64,000 bases of DNA from an uncultured Paracoccaceae bacterium (lineage in GTDB: Bacteria > Bacteroidota > Bacteroidia > Flavobacteriales > Flavobacteriaceae). A program made the position numbers and the translations under genes. The notes under the pieces were generated by a model. That model saw only the letters and a program-made list of their open reading frames with translations. It did no database searches and had not been told where the DNA came from. Location of the stretch: positions 248,001-312,000 of the forward strand of contig CALSPC010000007.1 in assembly GCA_943788135.1 (NCBI GenBank), given 5' to 3'. Positions 46,766 to 55,814 of the stretch are shown here, piece after piece (position 1 is the first letter of the stretch; the number at the start of each line of letters is the position of its first letter).

Positions 46766-48499
46766 ATGGAACCATTTATTGTATCGGCATTAAAATACAG
46801 ACCCCAAACATTTAAGGATGTTGTGGGCCAGTCGGCGATTACCAATACATTAAAAAACGCCATTGATCAAAACCATCTTGCGCAAGCCTTATTATTTACA
46901 GGGCCTAGAGGCGTAGGTAAAACCACTTGTGCTCGAATTCTTGCTAAAATGATTAATAGTAATGGCGAAGAACATGAAAATGAGGATTTTGCCTTTAATA
47001 TTTTCGAACTCGATGCCGCTTCTAACAATTCTGTAGATGACATTAGAAGTCTCACCGATCAAGTTCGAATTCCTCCTCAAGTTGGTAATTATAAAGTATA
47101 TATCATTGATGAAGTACATATGTTATCGGCATCGGCATTTAATGCTTTTCTAAAAACCTTAGAAGAACCTCCAAAACATTGTATTTTTATTTTAGCGACT
47201 ACTGAAAAACATAAAATCATACCAACCATACTATCGCGTTGTCAGATTTTTGATTTTAAACGAATCAATGTTACAGATGCTAAAAACTACCTCAAAGTTA
47301 TTGCACAAGAACAAGGGATTACAGCCGAAGATGATGCGTTGCATATTATCGCACAAAAGGCAGATGGTGCCATGAGAGATGCCCTTTCTATATTTGATAG
47401 AGTGGTGAGTTTTTCTGGAAAAAACCTCACCCGCCAAGCCGTAACCGAAAACTTGAATGTTTTAGATTATGACACCTTTTTTGAAGCTACTGATTTAATT
47501 TTAGCTAATAAAATACCGGAACTATTACTTCATTTTAACCATATCCTTTCTAAAGGATTTGACGGCCACCATTTTATTACTGGCTTAGCATCTCACTTTA
47601 GAGATTTATTGGTTTGTAAAACTCCACAAACCATTGAACTCCTAGAAGTCGGCAATGATACTAAAAACACTTACAAAACACAGTCAGAATCCACTTCACA
47701 AGCGTTTCTAATCCATGCTATTGAGCTTGCTAATGATTGTGATCTCAAATACAAAACCAGTAAAAACCAACGACTTCTTGTCGAATTGTGTATAATGCAA
47801 CTGGCCTCTATCACTTTTGATGGAGAAAAAAAAAAGCCTAGCGGGTTCATAATTCCTGCTGCTTATTTTAGAGGAAAGAAAGTCTCTGAAATTAAAGTTA
47901 GCCGTCCAGACACTACGCCATCAAAACCAAATCAAAAAGAAGAAAAAGAAACAACTCAAGAGCTTGAAAAAGCTGAAGAGCCTAAAGCAGCCTACGAAAA
48001 ACAAAAAATTCCAACACCGGTCATAAAAAGCACACAAAGACCCACATCTGGTTTATCTCTAAGTAGTATCCGAAAGAAAAAAGAGCATCAGATAAAGCTA
48101 ATGGAAGTTACCGTCGAGGAAGAAGACTTGCCTAATGATCCATTCACCATTGAAACGCTAATCAAATATTGGACTATTTTTGTTGCAAAACTTGAAGCTG
48201 ATGGCAAATACAACCTTGCCGCAATTCTTCAGATTGATACGCCAAAATTAGTCAACGAAAATACCATTCGGTTAGAGTTTCCAAACACCACCAATAAAAT
48301 TGAAGTTGAACGGCAACAATTTGAATTATTACAATATCTAAGAAAATCTATCAATAATTTCTCCATTACATTGGATATTGTTGTCAATGAAACGCTTGAA
48401 AAACAATACGCCTATACCCCTGAAGATAAATATCAAAAACTCGTTGAAAAAAATAGACACGTAGAGCTATTACGCAAAACATTTGATTTAGATTTATAA
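46766..48499 (+). CDS. dnaX: DNA polymerase III subunit gamma/tau
   Basis: The 577-residue clamp-loader ATPase has KYRPQTFKDVVGQ at the start, Walker A GPRGVGKTT near residue 45, ELDAASNNSVDDIR near 76, DEVHML (Walker B) and the arginine finger in ILSRCQIFDF. Unlike the E. coli enzyme it has no four-cysteine zinc module between Walker A and ELDAAS: the segment reads MINSNGEEHENEDFAFNIF instead. Charged linker and C-terminal tau-like part follow. It is divergent from rnpB. Confidence 0.94.
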   Translation: MEPFIVSALKYRPQTFKDVVGQSAITNTLKNAIDQNHLAQALLFTGPRGVGKTTCARILAKMINSNGEEHENEDFAFNIFELDAASNNSVDDIRSLTDQVRIPPQVGNYKVYIIDEVHMLSASAFNAFLKTLEEPPKHCIFILATTEKHKIIPTILSRCQIFDFKRINVTDAKNYLKVIAQEQGITAEDDALHIIAQKADGAMRDALSIFDRVVSFSGKNLTRQAVTENLNVLDYDTFFEATDLILANKIPELLLHFNHILSKGFDGHHFITGLASHFRDLLVCKTPQTIELLEVGNDTKNTYKTQSESTSQAFLIHAIELANDCDLKYKTSKNQRLLVELCIMQLASITFDGEKKKPSGFIIPAAYFRGKKVSEIKVSRPDTTPSKPNQKEEKETTQELEKAEEPKAAYEKQKIPTPVIKSTQRPTSGLSLSSIRKKKEHQIKLMEVTVEEEDLPNDPFTIETLIKYWTIFVAKLEADGKYNLAAILQIDTPKLVNENTIRLEFPNTTNKIEVERQQFELLQYLRKSINNFSITLDIVVNETLEKQYAYTPEDKYQKLVEKNRHVELLRKTFDLDL

Positions 48500-48502
48500 G
48501 TT

Positions 48503-49084
48503 ATGTTAGGACTAAAATTACCTTCAGACCCCCGTTGGGTTAATATCGCTGAAAAGAACTTAGAAGATATTCTATCTGATCATGCCTTTTGTGAACAAAA
48601 AGCCGCAAGTACTGCCATTTCTTTGATTGTAAGTTTCCCGGAATATACAGCCTTAGTTCAAGAAATGATTGCTTTGGTAGAAGAAGAAATGAGTCATTTC
48701 AAAATGGTTCACGATTTATTATTGGAACGTGGATTTACATTAGGACGAGACCGAAAAGACGCCTATGTTTCTCGATTACTTCAATTTTTTCCAAAAGGTG
48801 GAAGCCGTACAACCCAATTGGTACACCGTTTACTTTTAGCGGCCTTAATTGAAGCCAGAAGCTGTGAACGGTTCCGTTTGTTATCAGAACACTTGGAAGA
48901 TAAAAAACTGGCTAAATTTTACAGAAAATTAATGATCAGTGAAGCTAATCATTACAGCTCATTTTTAGGATTTGCTAGACAATATGGGGACCGAACAGAA
49001 GTAGATCAAAAATGGAATGCCCTTTTAGAATTTGAAGCGGAAATCATGAAAACATTGAGTGTAGACAAAACCATCCACGGATAA
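48503..49084 (+). CDS. miaE: tRNA-(ms2io6A)-hydroxylase
   Basis: The 193-residue protein is a ferritin-like diiron monooxygenase that hydroxylates the isopentenyl chain of ms2i6A37 in tRNA. Iron ligands appear in FCEQKAAS, EEEMSHFKMVH, ALIEARSCERF and SEANHYSSFLGF, which together give the four-helix Glu/His set. Length fits MiaE. It follows dnaX after three bases and may be read with it. Confidence 0.92.
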   Translation: MLGLKLPSDPRWVNIAEKNLEDILSDHAFCEQKAASTAISLIVSFPEYTALVQEMIALVEEEMSHFKMVHDLLLERGFTLGRDRKDAYVSRLLQFFPKGGSRTTQLVHRLLLAALIEARSCERFRLLSEHLEDKKLAKFYRKLMISEANHYSSFLGFARQYGDRTEVDQKWNALLEFEAEIMKTLSVDKTIHG

Positions 49085-49092
49085 TTATAAAC

Positions 49093-49582
49093 TTAAGTCG
49101 TTAAATTTTTTGGAAATAACTGAAATTCAATAGTTCCTTTTGAACAATCACACCAAGTTTTAGATTTAAAATTTATTTTAACAATTCCACAAGTAGGAAT
49201 GTTGTCTATGTGTTGATTTCCCATTTGATTAACCAGTGCTGTTAATGCATTATTATGCCCAAAAATAAACACATTTGAAAGCTTGGGATTTATCCTCTTG
49301 ATAAACGCCTCTACACTTGTACCACTAAAATCATATAAATCTTCTGAATAGGCCACTTCTATCTCAGAAGAGACCGCGTTTCTTAGAAAAAAATTACAGA
49401 GTTTCTCGAGTGCGTTCTGCAGAGCTACAAAACACAGCATCAGGTTGAATTGATTTTATAATATCTAGAGAAGACATAAATTCGGCATCAAATAAACCTC
49501 TTTTATTAAGCGGGCGTTTTTCATCTGGAAGCTTGTACTGCCAAGACGATTTTGCATGACGAATAAAGGTTATAGATTTCAT
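49093..49582 (-). pseudogene. SixA-like histidine phosphatase, frameshifted
   Basis: The gene starts at 49582 as MKSITFIRHAKSSW, with the catalytic RHAKS phosphohistidine motif, and runs to TLSTOP at about 49408: SSAERTRETL then TAA. In the +1 frame the homology goes on as CNFFLRNAVSSEIEVAYS, EDLYDFSGTS, FIFGHNNALTALVNQ (second catalytic His) and NIPTCGIVKINF to 49093. Removing one T in CTGTAATTTTTTT gives TLNFFLRN and one continuous protein of about 162 residues. Members are phosphohistidine phosphatases. It starts four bases after pdxH. The break lies in a T-run, so a sequence error is as likely as decay. Confidence 0.8.
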
Positions 49583-49586
49583 AAAA

Positions 49587-50234
49587 TTAAGACGATAAAC
49601 GTTCCATTTTCCAAGAGAAATCAGCTTGTAATTGGTAGCGAATTCGGTCATGAAGACGATTAGCTCTACCCTGCCAAAATTCAATTTCGATGGGTTTAAC
49701 AATAAACCCTCCCCAAAATTCAGGGCGAGTAATTGTTTTGGTATCGTATTCTAATTCTAATGCTTTTAATTTATCTTCCAAAACAGCTCTATTAGCAATA
49801 ACAGTACTCTGTTTTGACGCTAAAGCACCCAGCTGGCTGCCCTTTGGACGAGATTCAAAATAGCCGTCACTCAAATTTTTAGCAATTTTTTCGGCCGTAC
49901 CCTTTATAATGACTTGGCGTTCAGCAGTCGCCCAATGAAATGACAGGCATACATTTGGGTTTTCTGCGATAGCTTTTCCTTTTTCACTTTCATAATTAGT
50001 ATAGAAAATAAAACCTTCATGTGTGTATTTTTTTAACAACACTACTCTATTTTTAGGATAACCATCTAAGCCAAGTGTAGAAATGGTCATAGCATTGGTT
50101 TCACCATTTTGAAAATGCGTATCCACTTCATGAAACCACTTCTGAAATAGCTCCATAGGATTATCTGAAATAGAAGTCTCTAAAAGCGCTCCTTTTTCAT
50201 AAGATTGGCGGTAATCGCCTAAGTCGTTTTCCAT
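49587..50234 (-). CDS. pdxH: Pyridoxamine 5'-phosphate oxidase
   Basis: The 215-residue FMN enzyme makes pyridoxal phosphate. Blocks in order: DNPMELFQKWFHE, NAMTISTLGLDGYPKNRVVLLK (FMN and PLP binding), GFIFYTNYESEKGKAI, FHWATAERQVIIKG, SRPKGSQLGALAS, and the terminal FWQGRANRLHDR. I choose the ATG at 50234, since the longer reading from 50309 adds 25 unrelated residues that overlap the upstream promoter area. It is followed closely by the SixA-like gene. Confidence 0.95.
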   Translation of the reverse strand: MENDLGDYRQSYEKGALLETSISDNPMELFQKWFHEVDTHFQNGETNAMTISTLGLDGYPKNRVVLLKKYTHEGFIFYTNYESEKGKAIAENPNVCLSFHWATAERQVIIKGTAEKIAKNLSDGYFESRPKGSQLGALASKQSTVIANRAVLEDKLKALELEYDTKTITRPEFWGGFIVKPIEIEFWQGRANRLHDRIRYQLQADFSWKMERLSS

Positions 50235-50324
50235 AATTTTATATTCTAGATCAAATTTACATAAATATAAACAGTTTTTATGATGTTGAATTATTAAATT
50301 TGAATGCAAATTAATTGTTATATT

Positions 50325-50638
50325 ATGATATACGGAAGTCTAATTACTGGAATAATTTTAATATTAACAGGACTTATTGCTAGGAATAACCCAGATTTAA
50401 TTGCAGGTTACAACACATTATCCCAGGAAAAGAAAGCTAAAATTGATACGGATAAATTAACGCGTATTACCCAAAAATATATGATGCTTACAGGTCTAAG
50501 TGTGATAAGTATCGGAACTATTTTGTTTTATATTTTAATATTGATGAAAAAACACAATCTTATGTTCTAATGAGTTTAGTAGGTATTGGAATCACCATGC
50601 TTATAGTTCAATCTAATCGCTTAAAACCAAAGAACTAA
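50325..50638 (+). pseudogene. DUF3784-like membrane protein, frameshifted
   Basis: From the ATG at 50325 the protein reads MIYGSLITGIILILTGLIAR with NPDLIAGYNTLSQEKKAKID, a DUF3784 hallmark, and a second helix, then ends early at a TAA at 50568. In another frame the sequence goes on EKTQSYVLMSLVGIGITMLI and VQSNRLKPKN to 50638, giving the expected third helix. One base is missing (net -1) near 50525-50550, by an A-run. Restored, the protein would be about 104 residues, the usual DUF3784 size. Function unknown. Confidence 0.7.
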
Positions 50639-50750
50639 AAACGGAGTCGTTAATTACATCTCATGTATACTATTGTTGAAAACAAAACAGCATCAACTAA
50701 TAGGATAAACGTTTGTAATTTGTATTTTTGTTAAAACCTCTGAAAGAGCA

Positions 50751-53137
50751 ATGGCTAGAAAATCAACACACAAAACTACCCAAAAACGTTTCTCAAAATT
50801 TAATTTTACCCTCTCGAACTCGCAACGGTTGGTGATGGGAAGTTTTCTTGTAATTAGTGGGATCTTGTTGTTTATCGCTCTACTCTCCTATTTTTTTACT
50901 GGAGAAAGTGACCAAACTGTTCTTGGCGATTTCACAAACCGATCCATTGACACTAACAACTGGCTTAGTAAAGTGGGCGCTTGGATTAGCCATCTACTTG
51001 ATTTATAAAGGCTTTGGCGTGACTTCATTTATAGGTTCAGGACTTTTGCTATTATCAGGAATTTCAGTCTTAGCTAACTCCTCAAAAAAACGTTTATGGC
51101 GTAATTGGTTTTGGGGAACACTAGTTATTATATGGGGGTCCATGGTCTTTGGATTTGTATTTCATACAGCACCAAAACTAGGCGGCACAATTGGGTTTGA
51201 ATTAAACATATTACTTCAGGACTATGTTGGTAAAATTGGAACCGCCCTTTTGTTAGTCTTTTGTTTTATTGTTTACGTTGCAATACGTTTTAAAGTTGGC
51301 CCACAACACATTGCACGTCTGTTTATCCGAACAAAAAACGAACTTAAATCTGAACTTGTCAGAAGATCATATACAGTCACCTGTTGCGGTAGATAATAGT
51401 TTATCTGATGAAGCTGAAGCTGTGAAATCCTCATTTGAAATTCCGCTTGAAAATTTAGAGCCTACCATCTCAAATCATTCGAGTATTGACGCTCAAAACA
51501 ATTTAGAGGTCACTCCTCCTATTGAAGAAGAAAATATTGAAGATGATACTATAGAAATGAAAATCGAAGCGAATGTTGAAGAAGTTTCTGAAACCGATAA
51601 CCTTGCGGCAAAATTAGTGGATGACTTTATAGAAGTAGATCCCACCTTAGAATTGTCTAAATTCCAATTTCCGCCCTTAGATTTACTCAAAAAATACAAC
51701 ACGGAAGGAATTACCATCAACCAAGAAGAATTAGAAGAAAATAAAAACAAAATTGTTGAGACCCTCAACAATTATAAAATTGGAATTGCAAACATCAAAG
51801 CCACTATTGGTCCAACAGTAACACTCTACGAGATTATTCCTGAAGCTGGAGTTCGAATTTCAAAAATCAAAAATTTGGAAGATGACATTGCTTTATCACT
51901 GTCTGCACTAGGTATTCGGATTATTGCACCGATTCCAGGTCGAGGAACAATTGGTATTGAAGTTCCAAATAAAAATGCAACGATTGTTTCTATGCATTCG
52001 GTAATCGCATCTCAAAAGTTTCAGAAATCAGAAATGGAGCTCCCCATAGCCTTAGGAAAAACAATTAGCAACGAAACCTTTGTTGTTGATTTGGCTAAAA
52101 TGCCACACCTTTTAATGGCTGGGGCAACTGGACAAGGAAAGTCAGTTGGACTGAATGCAGTGCTTACCTCCCTGCTCTATAAAAAACATCCTGCAGAAGT
52201 TAAGTTTGTTTTAGTAGATCCTAAAAAAGTTGAACTGACGCTTTTCAATAAAATTGAGCGGCATTATTTAGCAAAGCTTCCTGATAGCGAAGATGCCATT
52301 ATTACCGACAATACCAAAGTTATCAATACCTTAAATTCATTATGTATTGAAATGGATAACCGTTATGAGTTACTCAAAAATGCATTTTGTAGAAATATAA
52401 AAGAATACAACGAAAAGTTCAAAGCGCGGAAACTCAACCCCAATGATGGACATAAATTTTTGCCCTATATTGTATTGGTTGTAGATGAGTTTGCAGATTT
52501 GATCATGACTGCGGGCAAAGAAGTTGAGACGCCTATTGCTCGCTTGGCACAGTTGGCAAGGGCTATAGGAATTCATTTGATTGTCGCTACCCAAAGACCG
52601 TCTGTAAATGTGATTACGGGAATTATTAAAGCCAATTTCCCTGCACGAATTGCATTTCGTGTGACCTCTAAAATTGATTCGCGTACCATTTTGGATAGTT
52701 CTGGTGCAGATCAGTTGATTGGTCGAGGAGATTTATTATATAATCAAGGAAATGATATGATTCGTATTCAATGTGCTTTTGTGGATACACCAGAAGTTGA
52801 AAAACTTACAGACTACATTGGTGCACAAAAAGCCTATCCTAGCGCCTATTTATTACCGGAGTATGTCAGTGAAGACTCTGGCACAAGTCTTGATAATAAT
52901 ATTGATGAAAGAGATCAACTCTTTAGAGAAGCTGCTGAAGTTATTGTTACAGCACAACAAGGTTCAGCTTCTTTATTGCAACGAAAATTAAAACTGGGAT
53001 ACAATAGAGCTGGAAGATTAATAGACCAATTAGAAGCCGCGGGTATTGTTGGACCATTTGAAGGCAGTAAAGCACGTCAAGTACTCATTCCTGATTTCCT
53101 TGCACTAAACCAATTATTGGATCAAGAAACTGAATAA
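50751..53137 (+). pseudogene. ftsK: DNA translocase FtsK, two frameshifts
   Basis: FtsK pumps chromosome DNA at the division septum. Frame 1 from 50751 gives the N-terminus and first helices to SKVGAWISHL; frame 2 takes over near 50996-51001 with IYKGFGVTSFIGSG and three further helices; frame 3 takes over near 51336-51366 with LSEDHIQSPVAVDNS and runs to 53137. Each shift is one extra base; removing both gives about 794 residues. The motor is intact: Walker A AGATGQGKS at 52118-52144, Walker B LVVDEFADL, TQRPSVNVITG, and a C-terminal winged-helix gamma domain. Since the gene is normally essential, sequencing errors are the simplest cause. It is followed after two bases by lolA. Confidence 0.88.
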
Positions 53138-53139
53138 TT

Positions 53140-53784
53140 ATGAAGAAGATTATTGTATTTATTTTAGCGATGAATAGTGTGACTTTTCATGCTCAAAATC
53201 GTGAGCCTGAAGCAAAAGCCTTGTTAGATCAGGTCAGTGCTAAAGTGAATGGCTACGAAAATATGGTCCTTGATTTTAAGTATGTTTTAGATAACAATGA
53301 AGAAAATATTCATCAAGAAACACGAGGAAATGTTACTTTAGTAGGTGACAATTATCTATTAAACATCCTTGGAATCACTAGAATATTTGATGGTGAAAAA
53401 CTTATAACCATCAGTCCCGAAGACGAAGAAGTTACAATTTCTACACAAAATACTGCAGAAGAAAATACCATCACCCCTAGCCAATTACTTTCATTTTATG
53501 AAGAAGGGTATACTTATAAAATGGATATCGTTCAAAATATAAGAGGTCGAAAAATTCAATATATAAAATTAACGCCTATAGATTCAACTACAGAAATTAA
53601 GTATGTGTTGTTGGGAATTGACATCAATACCAAACATGTATATAATCTAATTGAAATTGGAAATAATGCTACAAAAACAACGTTAACTATAACTACTTTC
53701 AAAACAAATCAACCCTTACCTAAAAACTTATTTGTTTTTGACGCTTCAAAATACAGTGACTATTTTATAAATACTTTAGATTAA
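53140..53784 (+). CDS. lolA: Outer membrane lipoprotein carrier protein LolA family
   Basis: The 214-residue protein has a signal peptide (MKKIIVFILAMNSVTFHAQ) and then the LolA fold of an unclosed beta-barrel: AKALLDQVSAKVNGYENMVL, DGEKLITISPEDEEVTIST, and IQYIKLTPIDSTTEIKYVLL. LolA shuttles lipoproteins through the periplasm from LolCDE. It follows ftsK by two bases and precedes the LptF/LptG permease by seven, so the three form one envelope operon. Bacteroidota lack an obvious LolB, but LolA is usual. Confidence 0.88.
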   Translation: MKKIIVFILAMNSVTFHAQNREPEAKALLDQVSAKVNGYENMVLDFKYVLDNNEENIHQETRGNVTLVGDNYLLNILGITRIFDGEKLITISPEDEEVTISTQNTAEENTITPSQLLSFYEEGYTYKMDIVQNIRGRKIQYIKLTPIDSTTEIKYVLLGIDINTKHVYNLIEIGNNATKTTLTITTFKTNQPLPKNLFVFDASKYSDYFINTLD

Positions 53785-53791
53785 GGTTCCC

Positions 53792-55774
53792 TTGAAAATT
53801 TTAGACCGTTACATACTAAGTACTTATTTGAAAACATTTATCAGTGTATTTACTATTCTGATGATGATTTTTATATTACAATCCGTTTGGGTTTATATTT
53901 CGGAACTTGCAGGTAAAGATCTAGAACTAGAAGTGGTCTTTAAATTCTTATTATATGTTTCTCCTCGAATTGTAGTCTTAGTTTTACCGCTCACTATTTT
54001 GCTCGCATCCATAATGGTTTTTGGAGGATTTGCAGAGAATTATGAATTTGCGGCTATGAAATCTACGGGGATTTCTCTCCAACGCGCCATGAAAAGTTTG
54101 AGTGTGTTTATTGTGTTTTTAGCTGTGATTAGTTTTTTCTTTGCCAATAGTGTGATTCCATTAGCAGAATTTAATTTTTATAGCCTTAGAAGAAATATCG
54201 CGAAAGTGAAACCCGCCATGATAATCGCTGAAGGACAGTTTAATCAATTGGGGGCTATAAACATTAAAGTTGCAGAAAAAAGTGGCGAAAATGGTGAATT
54301 TCTAAAGGATGTGATCATCCATCAAAAAAAAGGATCTTATAACGGAAACTTCACCGTAATAAAATCTAAAACTGGAGAATTTATTAGTGATGAATCTTCT
54401 GATGTTTTACAGCTCCTACTTTTTGACGGAAATTATTACGATGAAATTCAACCTGCTGACTATACCAAACGCACCAAAAATAGGCCGCAAGTCAAAAGTA
54501 CTTTTGAAAAATATATTATCAACATAGATGCGTCCCAATTTAATGATGTTGATTTTACTAAAAAAGAGAGCATTACAAAACACACCATGTTGAATGTAAT
54601 TGATTTGAACACTGCTATAGATTCTCTGTATATAAAAAGAGGCACAATATTGACAAACTTTTCAAACACAATGTTAAAAAAGACCAATCAATATGCATTA
54701 AATCTTAATTATAAAGCAATCGAATTGGATTCTCTAACAGAAGCAGTTGATATTTTGAAGCTATATGAAAGTCGAAAAAAAATTCAGTTAATTGATTTAG
54801 CCATAAATACGGTTCAAAACGCAAAAAAGGACTTGAAAAACAAGTCAAAAACCATGTTGAATTCTCAAGTTAACATCAACAAACATATTGTAGCATTTCA
54901 TGATAAGTTTGCATTAGGGTTATCGTGTATCATTCTATTTTTTGTAGGGGCACCTCTTGGAGCACTTATTCGAAAGGGCGGAATTGGGCTGCCGTTAATC
55001 ATTGCCATACTCATATTTTTAACGTATCATTTTATCAGTTTATTCGCCAAAAACAGTTCTGAAGATAGTAGTATAGATCCAGTTTTAGCAGCTTGGATGT
55101 CATCATTGATATTATTGCCTTTTAGTATTTATTTAACCAGTAGAGCTACAAAAGATCGCGCTTTGATAGATGCGGACAGTATTTTAATTCCATTAAAGAA
55201 ACTGGTAGTGTCAAACGCTGACACGCAGCTAAATAATGACAAACAGACGAGCTCAGAAGAAATTAGAGAACTACATACATTTGAAAATGAAAAATTAATT
55301 AATATCGTTAAAAATTTCCGTCAATATAAACACGCATTAAATTACAAACAAAGTGCATTAGCTGTGCTAAACTCAAGAGGGATTAGTGAACTTGAACTCA
55401 AAATGAGTGGGGATTTAACGAACCTTAACTATGAAAATGCAGTACAGTATTATATTGATTTTAAAGAAAATTCAAAGCTAGGATTAGCATTGAATAGTAT
55501 ATGTCTTGTGTTAGGATTAGGGGGGCTAATTTTAAATAATAATGGATTTCCTGTTGTGGGCAAAACTTTTACTGTTATAGCTGTTTTAGTCTTAATTTTC
55601 TTTTTAATTGTTTTGAAAAAAACAATCAAAAATCAGTCTAGTTTTTACGACTTTTTAGAGGTTAAATTTTTTAATAAAGCATTCATTCTAATTCTTATTG
55701 GGATGCCTGTTTTTTATTTTTACAGAAAGTATTTTATTACAAAAATGGAAGAAGATTTAAATAAAATAGCCTAG
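53792..55774 (+). CDS. LptF/LptG family permease
   Basis: The 660-residue inner-membrane protein is of the LptF/G type that extracts lipopolysaccharide with LptB. The start ILDRYILSTYLKTFISVFT and the helix pair near residues 55-95 (VLPLTILLASIMVFGG) are diagnostic, followed by a beta-jellyroll periplasmic domain and further helices (LSCIILFFVGAPLGALIRKGG). After about residue 470 it carries an extra 190 residues with two more helices, which E. coli LptF or LptG (about 360) lack. Start is TTG at 53792, with no ATG nearby. Confidence 0.85.
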   Translation: MKILDRYILSTYLKTFISVFTILMMIFILQSVWVYISELAGKDLELEVVFKFLLYVSPRIVVLVLPLTILLASIMVFGGFAENYEFAAMKSTGISLQRAMKSLSVFIVFLAVISFFFANSVIPLAEFNFYSLRRNIAKVKPAMIIAEGQFNQLGAINIKVAEKSGENGEFLKDVIIHQKKGSYNGNFTVIKSKTGEFISDESSDVLQLLLFDGNYYDEIQPADYTKRTKNRPQVKSTFEKYIINIDASQFNDVDFTKKESITKHTMLNVIDLNTAIDSLYIKRGTILTNFSNTMLKKTNQYALNLNYKAIELDSLTEAVDILKLYESRKKIQLIDLAINTVQNAKKDLKNKSKTMLNSQVNINKHIVAFHDKFALGLSCIILFFVGAPLGALIRKGGIGLPLIIAILIFLTYHFISLFAKNSSEDSSIDPVLAAWMSSLILLPFSIYLTSRATKDRALIDADSILIPLKKLVVSNADTQLNNDKQTSSEEIRELHTFENEKLINIVKNFRQYKHALNYKQSALAVLNSRGISELELKMSGDLTNLNYENAVQYYIDFKENSKLGLALNSICLVLGLGGLILNNNGFPVVGKTFTVIAVLVLIFFLIVLKKTIKNQSSFYDFLEVKFFNKAFILILIGMPVFYFYRKYFITKMEEDLNKIA

Positions 55775-55814
55775 CGATTAAATTACTTATAATATCTTTG
55801 CAAAAAAACATATA

